A program made the translations under genes and the position numbers. The notes under the pieces are model-generated. The model made no database searches, was not told the origin of the DNA, and saw nothing but the letters and a program-made list of their open reading frames with translations. Shown here in pieces: positions 1 through 11,117 of a stretch of DNA of 64,000 bases. The stretch is taken from the NCBI GenBank assembly GCA_963824805.1, contig CAWGQZ010000038.1, positions 1-64,000 on the forward strand, read 5' to 3'. Every line of letters begins with the position of its first letter. The first letter of the stretch is position 1. Origin of the DNA: DATBAT01 sp963824805 (lineage in GTDB: Bacteria; Acidobacteriota; Terriglobia; Terriglobales; Acidobacteriaceae).

Positions 1-828
1 GGTTGCGGACTTCGCCCGCGGTGAAGGTGATGTTATTCCAGGCATCGGCGGCATAGAGCGCTCCGATTTGAGCGGTACACAAAGCAACGAACATAGCGAA
101 ACCGCTGCCCGGTGAAAGACCAGGCGAAGCTGGAGTAGAACCGACGGGGATCCAGGCCTGGCCAAAATTTGCTTTGACTACGGAGATATTCCAGCCGACA
201 AAAATCCCTACGCCTATCACCGCCAGCAACGACCCGATTTTCATTGTCGTAAAAACGTTCTGCACTCCCTTACCGTATTTAAGACCTTTCATGTTGGCCC
301 AGGTCAGAAAGGCGATCACGGTGAACGCCACCAACTGTGCGGTGGAGAGCGACAGCGCGTAGGTGGGGAGGATGTGGATCGGAGGGATGATGTAATTGCT
401 TTCCGAGATCTGTGGCCACAACACACCCAGGTAGCGCGAGAATCCCACGGACGACGCAGCAATCGTGCCGGTTTGGATTACCAGGAAGAGGGTCCAGCCG
501 TAGAGGAATCCCCAAAGCGGAGAATAGGCCTCACGAAGATAAACGTATTGACCTCCGGCGTAAGGCATCATCGCCGCGAGTTCGCCGTAGGAAAGTGCGG
601 CCGCCATGGTGAGAAGCCCAGCCAAAACCCAGGCCAGCATCATCCATCCAGAGCTTCCACTTCTCGTGCCATTTCTCCGGCAACGATAAATATTCCTGAG
701 CCGATCATCGACCCGGCCACGATCATGGTCGAGTCGAACAGTCCCAGACTTCGGACGAGTTTGCGGCTGTCAGGGGATTCAACGTTTGAAATTTTCTCTA
801 CCGCGACACTCCCCGGTTCGTTCCCCAT
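1..828 (-). CDS. APC-family amino-acid permease, N-terminal part, frameshifted and cut by window edge
   Basis: Inner-membrane amino-acid/polyamine permease of the APC superfamily. The start codon is at 826-828. The first 60 residues include the TM1 signature GSMIGSGIFIVAGEMAREV, then the frame hits a stop near 640. Shifting one base near 640-660 restores a continuous reading: MLAWVLAGLLTMAAALSYGE, then MMPYAGGQYVYLREAYSPLW, then GALYAADAWNNITFTAGEVR, running open to base 1. The same motifs occur in the same order in the permease at 31229-32806, so the two are paralogs. The shift is probably a sequencing error, but a real pseudogene cannot be excluded. The C-terminal half lies outside the window. 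The substrate is unknown. Confidence 0.85.
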
Positions 829-983
829 TGGTCCATCCCTCTTGCAAGGCTAAGAAGTGGAATTCAAACGCATCGCGACTTCACACTGATACACGTGAAG
901 AGGTTGATTCGCAACTCTTCTTTACCAGTGTTAAGACGATGCCGGTAAGAGACACAGTGGAGCTAGGTCTCTCGATGGCCGCG

Positions 984-2681
984 TTACCATTCGATTTCAA
1001 GGAGTGAAAGTGCGTGTCCCGGCAAGAGAAATTCCAATTCCACAGTGCCCTTGGTGGCGTTGATCCAGCGTGGAGATTCCAGCAATTGCAGCTGCCCGGC
1101 GGCTTTTAGCTTTGCATACTGCTCAGCCGTTGGACTCTGAGGCGATCCCATCTCCTTCCAAACGGTGAAGGCATTGCTGTGATCGCGATCAATGCGGTAG
1201 TGCCGCAATAGCACCCGGTCCGACTTGAGCGGAACTCCGTTCACCTTGACATGCAGCGGCACATCAGCGGCGGGCAAGTCGTCATCGTGATAGTTCCACG
1301 CCAGCACCGTGATGTTATGGCCGCCGCGGGCAGCGACGGTGTCGACATCGGCATGTTCGCGCACGCCCGATTGCAAAATCTTGTCGACGCCGACCGCGCT
1401 GCTGCTCTCAGTTTTTATCCGCTGGCCTTCCATCAGGCCAAGCATCCGGAAAAGGTTAAGGACGGGCTTGTCGACGCCGTTGGTGGCCAGTGTGCGGAAC
1501 CCGTCGAAGTAAGGCTGGTTTTCAAACTCGAAGGCCCAGGTGAGAAAGCCTTCAAAATTCGAATGATAGCGGTCGGCCAGGTCGAGCATGTTGCGAATCG
1601 AAGTTGCAGTGTAGGCCGGATATAATGCGCCATTGCGATAGGCGTTTTGCGGATAGCCGTGGGCTGAACACGCGGCACACCCTTCGGGGTCCGACTCGCT
1701 GAGAATGATCGGCAACTTGGCGAACTGGGGAAATGACGCAACGATCTTGAATCCCTCATCGGCATCGCGCAGGTTGGCGGCGAGTCCCATCTGTACCCGC
1801 CCCTCGACTACTTTAGGCTGGCCCTTGGCGTGGAAGGTGATGAAGTCGAGCGGCGCGCCGGCCTTCCCTGTGGCATTGTTGTTTCCACGCGCACAGTGCT
1901 CCAAAAATTGCTTAAGGTAGTCTGCGGCCTTTGCGTTACCCGGGCCGGTTGTCGCCGGGCCGCCTACTCGGGCTTTGGGCAAGGCGCGCCGCACGCCATC
2001 TACCGCATAGTCATAAAGGCGGTTGTATTCCTCCGGAGTACCGCGCCAGTAGCCGATGTTGGGCTCATTCCAAACCTCCCAGTACCACGACTCCGCCTCG
2101 GCCTTGCCGTAGCGCAGAATGCAATGCAAGGTCAACTGGTGGATCAGCTCGCCCCACTTCTTGAATTCTTTGGGAGGATAGGTCCAGCCCACGTAAAGCT
2201 CATCTTTCGGCCAGTGGTGACGATACGGCTCGGGATGGGTCGACATCGCCTCCGGCATGAAACCAAGTTCGACAAACGGTTTTGCGCCCGCGTGAATGTA
2301 GGTATCGAGAATCTTGTCGACGATTGTCCAGTCGTAAACAGGATTGCCCGCTGCATCCTCGGTATAAGCATTCGTCGATCCCCATTTCAACGCCGGAGTT
2401 CCGTCGCCCGTGGTGAGCAGATTGTGAGTGCGAATGTAGACCGGCTGATGGGTAAGCGCGGTAAGTTCGGTGATCAGTTCGCGGCCATGCGGCGCATAGG
2501 TGTAGTTGGGCTCGTCGTAGCCGAAATACGTCCAGACGGTTTTGATCGGTCCCTGGCCAATCGAGGCGTCAACTTGGATCGTGACGGATTCCTGGGCAGA
2601 CACTAAAAGCGAGAGGAACAGAAATCCCGGCAACCAAAGAATCGGGGCGAGGTTCGATTTGCTGCGATCGGTTACTGGCAC
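984..2681 (-). CDS. Secreted glycoside hydrolase, GH39-like (beta-xylosidase type)
   Basis: 565 residues. A signal peptide (about residues 1-30, ending near VSAQ) predicts export. The TIM-barrel core carries WEVWNEPN at residues 201-208, the usual acid/base Asn-Glu-Pro motif of clan GH-A (Glu206). A strand ending LSES, with Glu329, is the probable nucleophile. The C-terminal 150 residues look like the beta-sandwich common in GH39. Known GH39 members are retaining beta-xylosidases or alpha-L-iduronidases; the exact substrate is inferred only loosely. The start is GTG at 2679-2681, which overlaps the reconstructed stop of the upstream secreted protein (2672-2674), so the two are probably translationally coupled. 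Family call is strong, substrate weak. Confidence 0.85.
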   Translation of the reverse strand: MPVTDRSKSNLAPILWLPGFLFLSLLVSAQESVTIQVDASIGQGPIKTVWTYFGYDEPNYTYAPHGRELITELTALTHQPVYIRTHNLLTTGDGTPALKWGSTNAYTEDAAGNPVYDWTIVDKILDTYIHAGAKPFVELGFMPEAMSTHPEPYRHHWPKDELYVGWTYPPKEFKKWGELIHQLTLHCILRYGKAEAESWYWEVWNEPNIGYWRGTPEEYNRLYDYAVDGVRRALPKARVGGPATTGPGNAKAADYLKQFLEHCARGNNNATGKAGAPLDFITFHAKGQPKVVEGRVQMGLAANLRDADEGFKIVASFPQFAKLPIILSESDPEGCAACSAHGYPQNAYRNGALYPAYTATSIRNMLDLADRYHSNFEGFLTWAFEFENQPYFDGFRTLATNGVDKPVLNLFRMLGLMEGQRIKTESSSAVGVDKILQSGVREHADVDTVAARGGHNITVLAWNYHDDDLPAADVPLHVKVNGVPLKSDRVLLRHYRIDRDHSNAFTVWKEMGSPQSPTAEQYAKLKAAGQLQLLESPRWINATKGTVELEFLLPGHALSLLEIEW

Positions 2682-3173
2682 GGTTCGGTTATTTCGCTGT
2701 AGTTTGCCATTTCCTTGTACACGAATTGGCCTTTTTCAGTGTCGAACACCATATCCGTCGAAACCACTTGTCCCCACCAGACTTGCAACAAAGAGCAGCT
2801 TTTCGTTGAGCCATTCTGCATTCGGGCTGTTGTTGGAGTGGTCGACAAAGGTCAACCTGTAAGCCTTGCCTTTGGGGCGCGCGCTGATGACGATGCTGGT
2901 GTTCCATGGGCCGGTTTTTGTGTAATCAGGATCGGTTTTTACGAACCACATGGTTCGTTGCGGTGCAAGCTGCTTTTCGGAGTCCGCCGGCTCCTGATAG
3001 GCACTCTCCAGAACGGCAACTCGAACTTGCTTTGCAAACTTTAGGTCAAAGGGTTTGTAGCGGACGGCCTGACTCTCACACTTAGGAGCGTCCTGGGCAA
3101 AAGAAAATTGCAATGGAAGAAGGAAGAAGAATACGAGCTTAAAAAGCAGCCGGTAGTAATGACGGCCAGTCAC
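2672..3173 (-). CDS. Small secreted protein of unknown function, one frameshift
   Basis: Starts with GTG at 3171-3173 and a clear signal peptide (hydrophobic core FKLVFFFLLPLQFSFAQ). As read, the frame ends at 2736. A one-base shift near 2790 gives a more natural C-terminus, VWWGQVVSTDMVFDTEKGQF followed by YKEMANYSEITEPCQ, ending at 2672 and overlapping the GH39 start by about 10 bases. The mature protein would be about 145 residues with no recognised domain. It begins 34 bases after the atpC stop on the same strand, so it may be read through from the ATP synthase operon. Function unknown; physical coupling suggests it is co-expressed with the glycosidase. Confidence 0.6.
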
Positions 3174-3207
3174 GGCTGTCTATCATATCGTGAGCCAGTG
3201 TGGCCGC

Positions 3208-3612
3208 CTATTTCTTTTGCGCTACGTCGAGCCGGGTTTCGGCGCGCTTCAAGGCATCCTCGGCATCAGTGAAATCGTCTTCTGTCTTCCCGGTCTTGAA
3301 TTCTTCTTCAGCGCGTCGTTTGGCTTCCTGCGCCCGGCTGATGTCGATCTCATCGGGCCGCTCGGCGGTCTCTGCCAGTATCGTGACCTTATCCGGCAGA
3401 ACTTCGGCAAATCCCCAGGCAACCGAGAGGTAGTGAGTGGATCCTCCTCTGCGATAGGTGATCTCACCTACCGCGAGTTCGGTGATGAGCGGCGCATGAC
3501 CTGGAAGGATGCCGAGATACCCGTTCTTGCCGGGGATCTGCATCTCTTCAGCCTCGTCCTTCACCACCATCTTCTCGGGGGTGACGATCTCGATTTGGAA
3601 AGTGTCGGGCAT
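3208..3612 (-). CDS. atpC: F-type ATP synthase subunit epsilon
   Basis: About 134 residues from the ATG at 3610-3612 (MPDTFQIEIVTPEKMV), a typical epsilon N-terminus. An in-frame upstream start at 3663 would add 17 residues of intergenic-looking sequence and is rejected. The N-terminal beta-sandwich has IPGKNGYLGILPGHAPLIT, the family hallmark. The C-terminal helical hairpin (from about AERPDEIDISRAQEAKRRAE) is Lys/Glu/Ala-rich. The subunit belongs to the F1 central stalk and can inhibit ATP hydrolysis. It is the last gene of the atp run, 87 bases after the reconstructed atpD stop. Confidence 0.95.
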   Translation of the reverse strand: MPDTFQIEIVTPEKMVVKDEAEEMQIPGKNGYLGILPGHAPLITELAVGEITYRRGGSTHYLSVAWGFAEVLPDKVTILAETAERPDEIDISRAQEAKRRAEEEFKTGKTEDDFTDAEDALKRAETRLDVAQKK

Positions 3613-3699
3613 TCTGGTGTTGGTCTTTAATCGTTCGTCGTTGGTCGTTTGCGGAACCGGCAAGAACCGGGCTAATCACGAACGACCCACGACGGTTTT

Positions 3700-5140
<1,441 letters not shown>

Positions 5141-5167
5141 AAGAACCTCTGCGGACGGCTACTAAAA

Positions 5168-6214
<1,047 letters not shown>

Positions 6215-6215
6215 G

Positions 6216-7752
6216 CTACTTGGCTGCTACTGCTTCCCGCTCCTGTACGAAGGTCTCTTTCGCTTCTTTGATCACCTTGGTCATCGCAGCCTTCATAGTC
6301 GTCGTCGAGAACTTTCTTGTCCATGATCGCCCGCAGAAGATCGGGATTGGCCGTGTCAACATACTTGTAAAGCTCGGCTTCAAAGCCGCGTATCTGTTCG
6401 ACCGGAAGGTCATCCAGGGCGCCGCTGGTTCCGGCGAAGATGATCAGAATTTGCTTGGAAAACGGCAAAGGCGAGAATTGTCCCTGCTTCAGGATTTCCA
6501 CCAGCCGCTTGCCGCGATTTAGCTGCGCTTGCGTGGCTTTGTCGAGATCGCTGCCGAACTGCGAGAAGGCTGCCAGTTCGCGGTACTGCGCGAGCTCCAG
6601 TTTCAGGCTGCCGGCTACCTGCCGCATGGCCTTGATCTGCGCGCTGCCGCCGACCCGGCTTACGGAGATACCGACGTTCACGGCAGGACGCACGCCGCTG
6701 TTGAAGAGGTCGGTCTCAAGGAAGATCTGGCCGTCGGTAATGGAGATGACGTTGGTCGGGATGTAGGCCGAAACATCTCCCGCCTGGGTTTCAATGATCG
6801 GCAATGCGGTCAGTGAACCGCCACCGAGTTTGTCGCTGACTTTCGACGCGCGTTCCAGCAAGCGCGAGTGAAGATAGAACACGTCGCCGGGATACGCCTC
6901 TCGACCGGGCGGCCGCCGTAACAGCAGCGAAATCTCACGGTACGACGCCGCGTGCTTGGAAAGATCATCGTAAATCACCAGCGCGTGACGGCCGGTATCG
7001 CGGAAGTGCTCGCCCATGGCACATGCCGCGTAAGGCGCGATGTATTGCATGGGCGCCGGCTCAGACGCTGATGCGGCAACCACAATGGTGTAATCCATGG
7101 CGCCCAAGTCGGTGAGCGTCTTTACAACCTGCGCAATAGAAGATCGTTTCTGCCCGATTGCGCAATAAATACAGACCAGATCGTTGCCCTTGTTGTTGAT
7201 GATGGTGTCGAGAGCAACAGCGGTTTTGCCTGTCTGGCGGTCCCCGATGATCAGCTCGCGCTGGCCCCGGCCGATCGGAATCATGCTGTCGATGGCCTTT
7301 AGACCAGTTGCCATCGGCTCCCGCACCGGCTGGCGTTCGATAACGCCCGGGGCCAGGCGCTCCACAGGAATGAACTTGTCAGTCGCGATCGGGCCTTTGT
7401 CGTCGATGGGCTGGCCAAGAGCATTCACCACGCGGCCCACCATGTTGTCGCCGACCGGGACGCTCATGATGCGTCCGGTGCGCTTTACTTCATCGCCTTC
7501 CTTGATCTCGACATAGTCGCCTAGCACCACGACGCCCACCTGATCTTCTTCCAGATTCATCGCAATACCCGCGACGTCATGGGGGAAGGAAAGAAGTTCT
7601 CCCGCCATGACCTTGTCGAGGCCGTGGACGCGGGCGATACCGTCGCCGAGCGCGATGACTGTGCCGACTTCGTCTACCGCAATCTTGGACTCGTAATTCT
7701 CGATCTGTTGGCGGATTAACTGCGTAATCTCGTCTGGTCTGATCTGTGCCAT
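6216..7752 (-). CDS. atpA: F-type ATP synthase subunit alpha, one frameshift near the C-terminus
   Basis: About 511 residues. Motifs include the P-loop region GDRQTGKTAV, the visual arginine segment (ISVSRVGGSAQIKAMRQVAG) and REISLLLRRPPGREAYPGD. Near 6300 the frame slips after DKKVLDDD. The correct C-terminus, KAAMTKVIKEAKETFVQER then EAVAAK, is in the neighbouring frame and stops at 6216-6218, right before atpG. Read without correction, the frame runs on into atpG with nonsense sequence. Alpha forms the non-catalytic nucleotide sites of F1. The start ATG at 7750-7752 lies 23 bases after atpH. Confidence 0.95.
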
Positions 7753-7775
7753 AAGTCGCCCTTAGCTTCTCGCTT

Positions 7776-8321
7776 CTAGCTTGCGCCGCTCACTAACTGC
7801 TCGCGAATTCTCTCCAGCTGTCCCTTGACCGATCCGTCATAGATGGTGCTACCGACACGGACTACCGCCCCGCCTAGCAACGACGCATCCAGCTCATACT
7901 TAGCGCGAATTTTTTTGCCGATCATCTTTTCTACCTGCGACTGCAGTTCCTTCCGCGCATCCTGACTCATCACCTTGGCGCTGGTGATTTGAGCCTCAGC
8001 GAATCCCATGCGCTCGCCTAGCTCCACCTCGAACTGCTTCACAATCGGCGCGAGAAAAGAAATCCGCTGATGATCGATCAATACCGCGATAAAGTTACGC
8101 ACCTCGCGCGAAATACCCTGGCGGGAAGCAATCGCGTCCAGCAAACGCCGCTTTTGCTCTCCTGGAATCGAAGGCGCTTCCCACACCTCGCGCAGATCTT
8201 TGCTGTCGGCAAAGAGAGCTGTCAGCGCCTGCGCCTCCTGCAGCACCTTGACTACATCCAGCTTACGGTCGAACACCACGTCCGCGAGTGCCCGCGAATA
8301 AATGCTAGTGACTGAGGCCAT
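7776..8321 (-). CDS. atpH: F-type ATP synthase subunit delta
   Basis: 181 residues from the ATG at 8319-8321 (MASVTSIYSRALADVVFD), the classic delta N-terminus. An upstream in-frame start at 8378 would add 19 residues lying inside atpF and is rejected. The C-terminal block, LLGGAVVRVGSTIYDGSVKG, is the conserved OSCP/delta signature. Delta links the peripheral stalk (b, b') to the top of F1. The start lies 2 bases after the atpF stop, consistent with one transcript and coupled translation. Confidence 0.95.
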   Translation of the reverse strand: MASVTSIYSRALADVVFDRKLDVVKVLQEAQALTALFADSKDLREVWEAPSIPGEQKRRLLDAIASRQGISREVRNFIAVLIDHQRISFLAPIVKQFEVELGERMGFAEAQITSAKVMSQDARKELQSQVEKMIGKKIRAKYELDASLLGGAVVRVGSTIYDGSVKGQLERIREQLVSGAS

Positions 8322-8323
8322 GG

Positions 8324-9052
8324 CTAGTGGTCCTCTCTTGCTCCGCCGGCACTGAGCTGCCGCGCAAAGCCGCGCCATAGCGCTTCGTCCTGAGATTCGG
8401 TAACGTGGATTTGCTCGCGCGCCAGCGATACTGCCAGGTCAGCTGCGTAGCGGGTCAACTCACGCCGCGCCGCCTTGCCGGCCGCAGTAACTTCCTGCTC
8501 GGCGGATGCCATGATCTTGCGAACTTCTTCTTCCGTGGCAGCTTTGACCCGCGCTTCCGCTTCGGACGCGTCGCGTTCCGCAGCCCGGTGCATGGCATCG
8601 ATTTCGGCGCCTAGCCGGTTCAAACGCGTATCTATTTCCGAGAGTCGCTGCTTGGCCTCTTCGCTCGCTTTTCGCGCCTCGGCCATCGCTTTCTGAATGG
8701 ATTCAGTACGGCTGCGGAATACTCCCGGCAGGGTCTTCCTGGAAACCCAGAAAACTGCACCCGCGATGACGGCGAAGTTGATCCCCATGCTGAGCCAGTA
8801 GGCATTTTCCAGGCTTAAGCCTGTAAGCCGGGCTACCAAATGCACTGATGGGGATTTCCTGAACTGGGCAGCCTGGTCTTCGCCTGCCGCCTCTTTTGAT
8901 TCATGGGCTACGGCAGTGTCGGATTCGCGTTCGGCTGCGGGCTCCTGGGCAAACGTCCGGGGAATAAACAGGACTGCCAGGGCCATGAACAGGATCAGGA
9001 CATAACGGCGGCTACCCCGAAGACCGGAGCATACAAGCCTGAAATCTCTCAC
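8324..9052 (-). CDS. atpF: F-type ATP synthase subunit b with an N-terminal signal-like extension
   Basis: 242 residues, against 155-165 in most bacteria. Residues 1-36 look like a signal peptide (YVLILFMALAVLFIPRTFAQ). An acidic linker of about 35 residues follows, then the usual membrane segment (NAYWLSMGINFAVIAGAVFW) and the long Ala/Glu/Arg coiled coil of the peripheral stalk. The b subunit holds the stator to delta and alpha. Its start overlaps the atpF' stop by 4 bases (ATGA at 9049-9052). The extra N-terminal hydrophobic segment is odd; whether it is cleaved cannot be told from sequence. Confidence 0.9.
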   Translation of the reverse strand: MRDFRLVCSGLRGSRRYVLILFMALAVLFIPRTFAQEPAAERESDTAVAHESKEAAGEDQAAQFRKSPSVHLVARLTGLSLENAYWLSMGINFAVIAGAVFWVSRKTLPGVFRSRTESIQKAMAEARKASEEAKQRLSEIDTRLNRLGAEIDAMHRAAERDASEAEARVKAATEEEVRKIMASAEQEVTAAGKAARRELTRYAADLAVSLAREQIHVTESQDEALWRGFARQLSAGGAREDH

Positions 9053-9507
9053 CGGGCACCCCCGCCTACCGGCCGTAACACGGTCTCCATGAGCTCCACG
9101 GCCAGCCTCTGGCTTTCCGCCTGCAAGGCACCCTTCGAATTCTGCTCTTCTTTAGCGATGTCGGCCCGCTCCTGCTCGACCAGGGCATGGGCACGGTTGC
9201 GAGCCTCTGCGACCGCGGACGCCCTGAGTTGTGCCGCTTGTTGACGCTTCTGCTCCTGGGTCCTGAACACTGCCGTACGGGCCTCCCGCAGCCGCTGCTC
9301 ATATTCTGCGGTCCGTGCTTCGGCGGCTGCCACGTCGGCCCGAGCCTTGGCCACGGCACCCTCGGTCCTTTCATGGCGTTCAGCCAGAATCCTGGAGAGC
9401 GGTTTGTGTACCAAAACTGTGTAGGCGAGGTAGGTCAGCACCAAAAAAATCACGGTGGGAACTGACCCGAGCAGTAATTCGCCTAGCTGTTTGAGCGTTT
9501 CGTCCAT
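9049..9507 (-). CDS. atpF': F-type ATP synthase subunit b' (b-like)
   Basis: 152 residues. One N-terminal membrane helix (SVPTVIFLVLTYLAYTVLVH) is followed by KPLSRILAERHERTEGAVAK and a long Ala/Glu/Arg coiled coil: the b/b' architecture. It is the first gene of the atp run and overlaps atpF by ATGA, so b and b' probably form a heterodimeric stator stalk, as in photosynthetic bacteria and Acidobacteriota. Genes for subunits a (atpB) and c (atpE) are not upstream and must be elsewhere on the chromosome. Confidence 0.9.
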   Translation of the reverse strand: MDETLKQLGELLLGSVPTVIFLVLTYLAYTVLVHKPLSRILAERHERTEGAVAKARADVAAAEARTAEYEQRLREARTAVFRTQEQKRQQAAQLRASAVAEARNRAHALVEQERADIAKEEQNSKGALQAESQRLAVELMETVLRPVGGGAR

Positions 9508-9876
9508 GTTGGGCTGAATTGGAATCCGAACTTAAGAAGGCGTAATAAAACGTTCAAAACTAACATTCTACGAGGTTAGTGTCAACGCAGGTCGAGGCCT
9601 TTTCGGCCCATTTTCCGCTTAAAACCCTGATTCCCTGCCATGTTTTCCCCTAACTAGAAATAAACGAAACAATGCTTGACTTCTGCCCTCATGGGGCTAC
9701 CATAAAAATATCACCTCCGATCCAATTCAGGGTCGAATGGGCCGATAGCCAAGGACAGTCACCGCTTCTTGGTTGCCGGCCCATTTAATTTCTAAGCGAT
9801 TGAACCTGGCTCCAAGGGCCGCTCACGATTATCTCTGGAAACTTGACTCCAAAATGTTGCGTAGCATCTTTAGGAT
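9508..9876. other. Intergenic region between atpF' and the DmpA-family peptidase
   Basis: 369 bases without a convincing gene. Apart from the candidate atp promoter at 9557-9585, it holds an AT-richer patch around 9640-9720. No tRNA, terminator hairpin or riboswitch was recognised. Both flanking genes are on the minus strand, so the stretch carries the end of the peptidase transcript and the atp upstream region. Confidence 0.6.
9557..9585 (-). promoter_or_regulatory. Candidate sigma70 promoter of the atp operon
   Basis: On the minus strand, a perfect -35 TTGACA (9580-9585) is followed by exactly 17 bases and TAGTTT as a weak -10 (9557-9562). It lies about 50 bases upstream of the atpF' start and points into the operon. 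The -35 is strong and the -10 matches only 3 of 6, so this is a candidate, not proof. Confidence 0.45.
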
Positions 9877-11061
9877 TTATTTGATAACTCGGTGCCCTTT
9901 CAGTATCGCTACCGTTCTTTCAATCGGCAGAGCCTCGACCGTGTGCCCGTTGCCGGTCATCGTCGTGGCTTTGAACATCGAGTTGTAGACGCCTTCTTCC
10001 GTGGCTTCGATCACGGCCTGAAACAACGGCGACATCGCGTCGTTGGTCATCACTTCCAGCTTCTGGGTCGGCGCTTTGTCATTGGCATGGATTCGGACTT
10101 GCTGTGCGGTTGAGAACGCGATCGCGTAGTCTCCACTGCCGTTCGAGGCAGAACCGCCGGTTCGAGCCATGCCCAGCCACGCCCTCGCGGCCAATCGCTT
10201 CAAGTTGCGCGCATCGAGCGGAGCGTCAGTGGCAATGACCATCATGCATGAGCCGTCTGCCTTGTCTTTCACGGTTCCACCTCCAGCTCCGGCTTGCTTT
10301 AGTTCTTCGCGCAGGTAGTACTGACCCAGCTCCTGGCCAACGGGAGCTCCGGCAATGGTCAGGACACCGCCGAAGTTAGTCTGTACCAGCACGCCGACCG
10401 TGTAGCCGCCAAGGTTGGCGGGCAGGAGGCGCGACGAGGTCCCGACGCCGCCTTTCCACGTAGGCCACCGTCCCTGTCCAGCAGCACCAACCGCTCCCTC
10501 TTCAACCGGACCGGACTTTGCGTTCTTGATCGCAGCGAGCACGTCGTCGGGCGTGATATTGCGTCCTCGAATGTTACTGAGGTATCCGTCATTGGTTTCG
10601 CCGACCACCGGGTTGATGGAAAGTACATCCTCATTGCCGGGGAGCGCCAGCACGTAGCTGATTACCGCGTCCGCCACACGCGGCACGCTGGTGGTGGAGG
10701 TCAGCAGGATCGGTGTCTCGATGTTGCCCATTTCCTCTACCTGCGTTGAGCCCGCCAGCTTTCCGAAACCATTGCCCACGAAAATTGCGCCCGGCACTTT
10801 CTCGCGAAAGAGATTGCCGGGATGGGGCCAAACGGCAGTTACTCCGGTGCGGATGTCGTCGCCGCGAATGATGGTGGTCTGTCCGACTTCGACCCCGGCA
10901 ACATCGGTAATCGCGTTGAGCTGCCCCGACGGCAGGACGCCGACCTTCAGCCCGAGGTCAGAGGCGCGAGGACGCACGTTTGGAGGTGTGTTTTGGGCGG
11001 CGGCGTAGGTGGCGACGAACAGAACCGTGGCAACTATACAAATCCTATGGGCCATCGCCAT
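9877..11061 (-). CDS. Exported P1-family (DmpA/BapA-like) autoproteolytic peptidase
   Basis: 394 residues with a signal peptide (ICIVATVLFVATYAAAQ). Family P1 enzymes are Ntn-like aminopeptidases that cut themselves before the catalytic Ser. The expected site is present as DGSCMMVIATDAPLDARNL, with Gly270-Ser271. Other hallmarks are NAITDVAGVEVGQTT near residue 49, the block GGVGTSSRLLP, and YTVGVLVQTNFG. Known members hydrolyse D- or beta-amino-acid peptides or N-terminal residues. Substrate and stereochemistry cannot be decided here. It sits alone, transcribed away from the atp genes, with its own start at 11059-11061. Confidence 0.9.
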   Translation of the reverse strand: MAMAHRICIVATVLFVATYAAAQNTPPNVRPRASDLGLKVGVLPSGQLNAITDVAGVEVGQTTIIRGDDIRTGVTAVWPHPGNLFREKVPGAIFVGNGFGKLAGSTQVEEMGNIETPILLTSTTSVPRVADAVISYVLALPGNEDVLSINPVVGETNDGYLSNIRGRNITPDDVLAAIKNAKSGPVEEGAVGAAGQGRWPTWKGGVGTSSRLLPANLGGYTVGVLVQTNFGGVLTIAGAPVGQELGQYYLREELKQAGAGGGTVKDKADGSCMMVIATDAPLDARNLKRLAARAWLGMARTGGSASNGSGDYAIAFSTAQQVRIHANDKAPTQKLEVMTNDAMSPLFQAVIEATEEGVYNSMFKATTMTGNGHTVEALPIERTVAILKGHRVIK

Positions 11062-11117
11062 AGGATACGACTAACTTGACCATGTAAGAGACGGTCGGAA
11101 GAGACGTAAGCCCGAAT

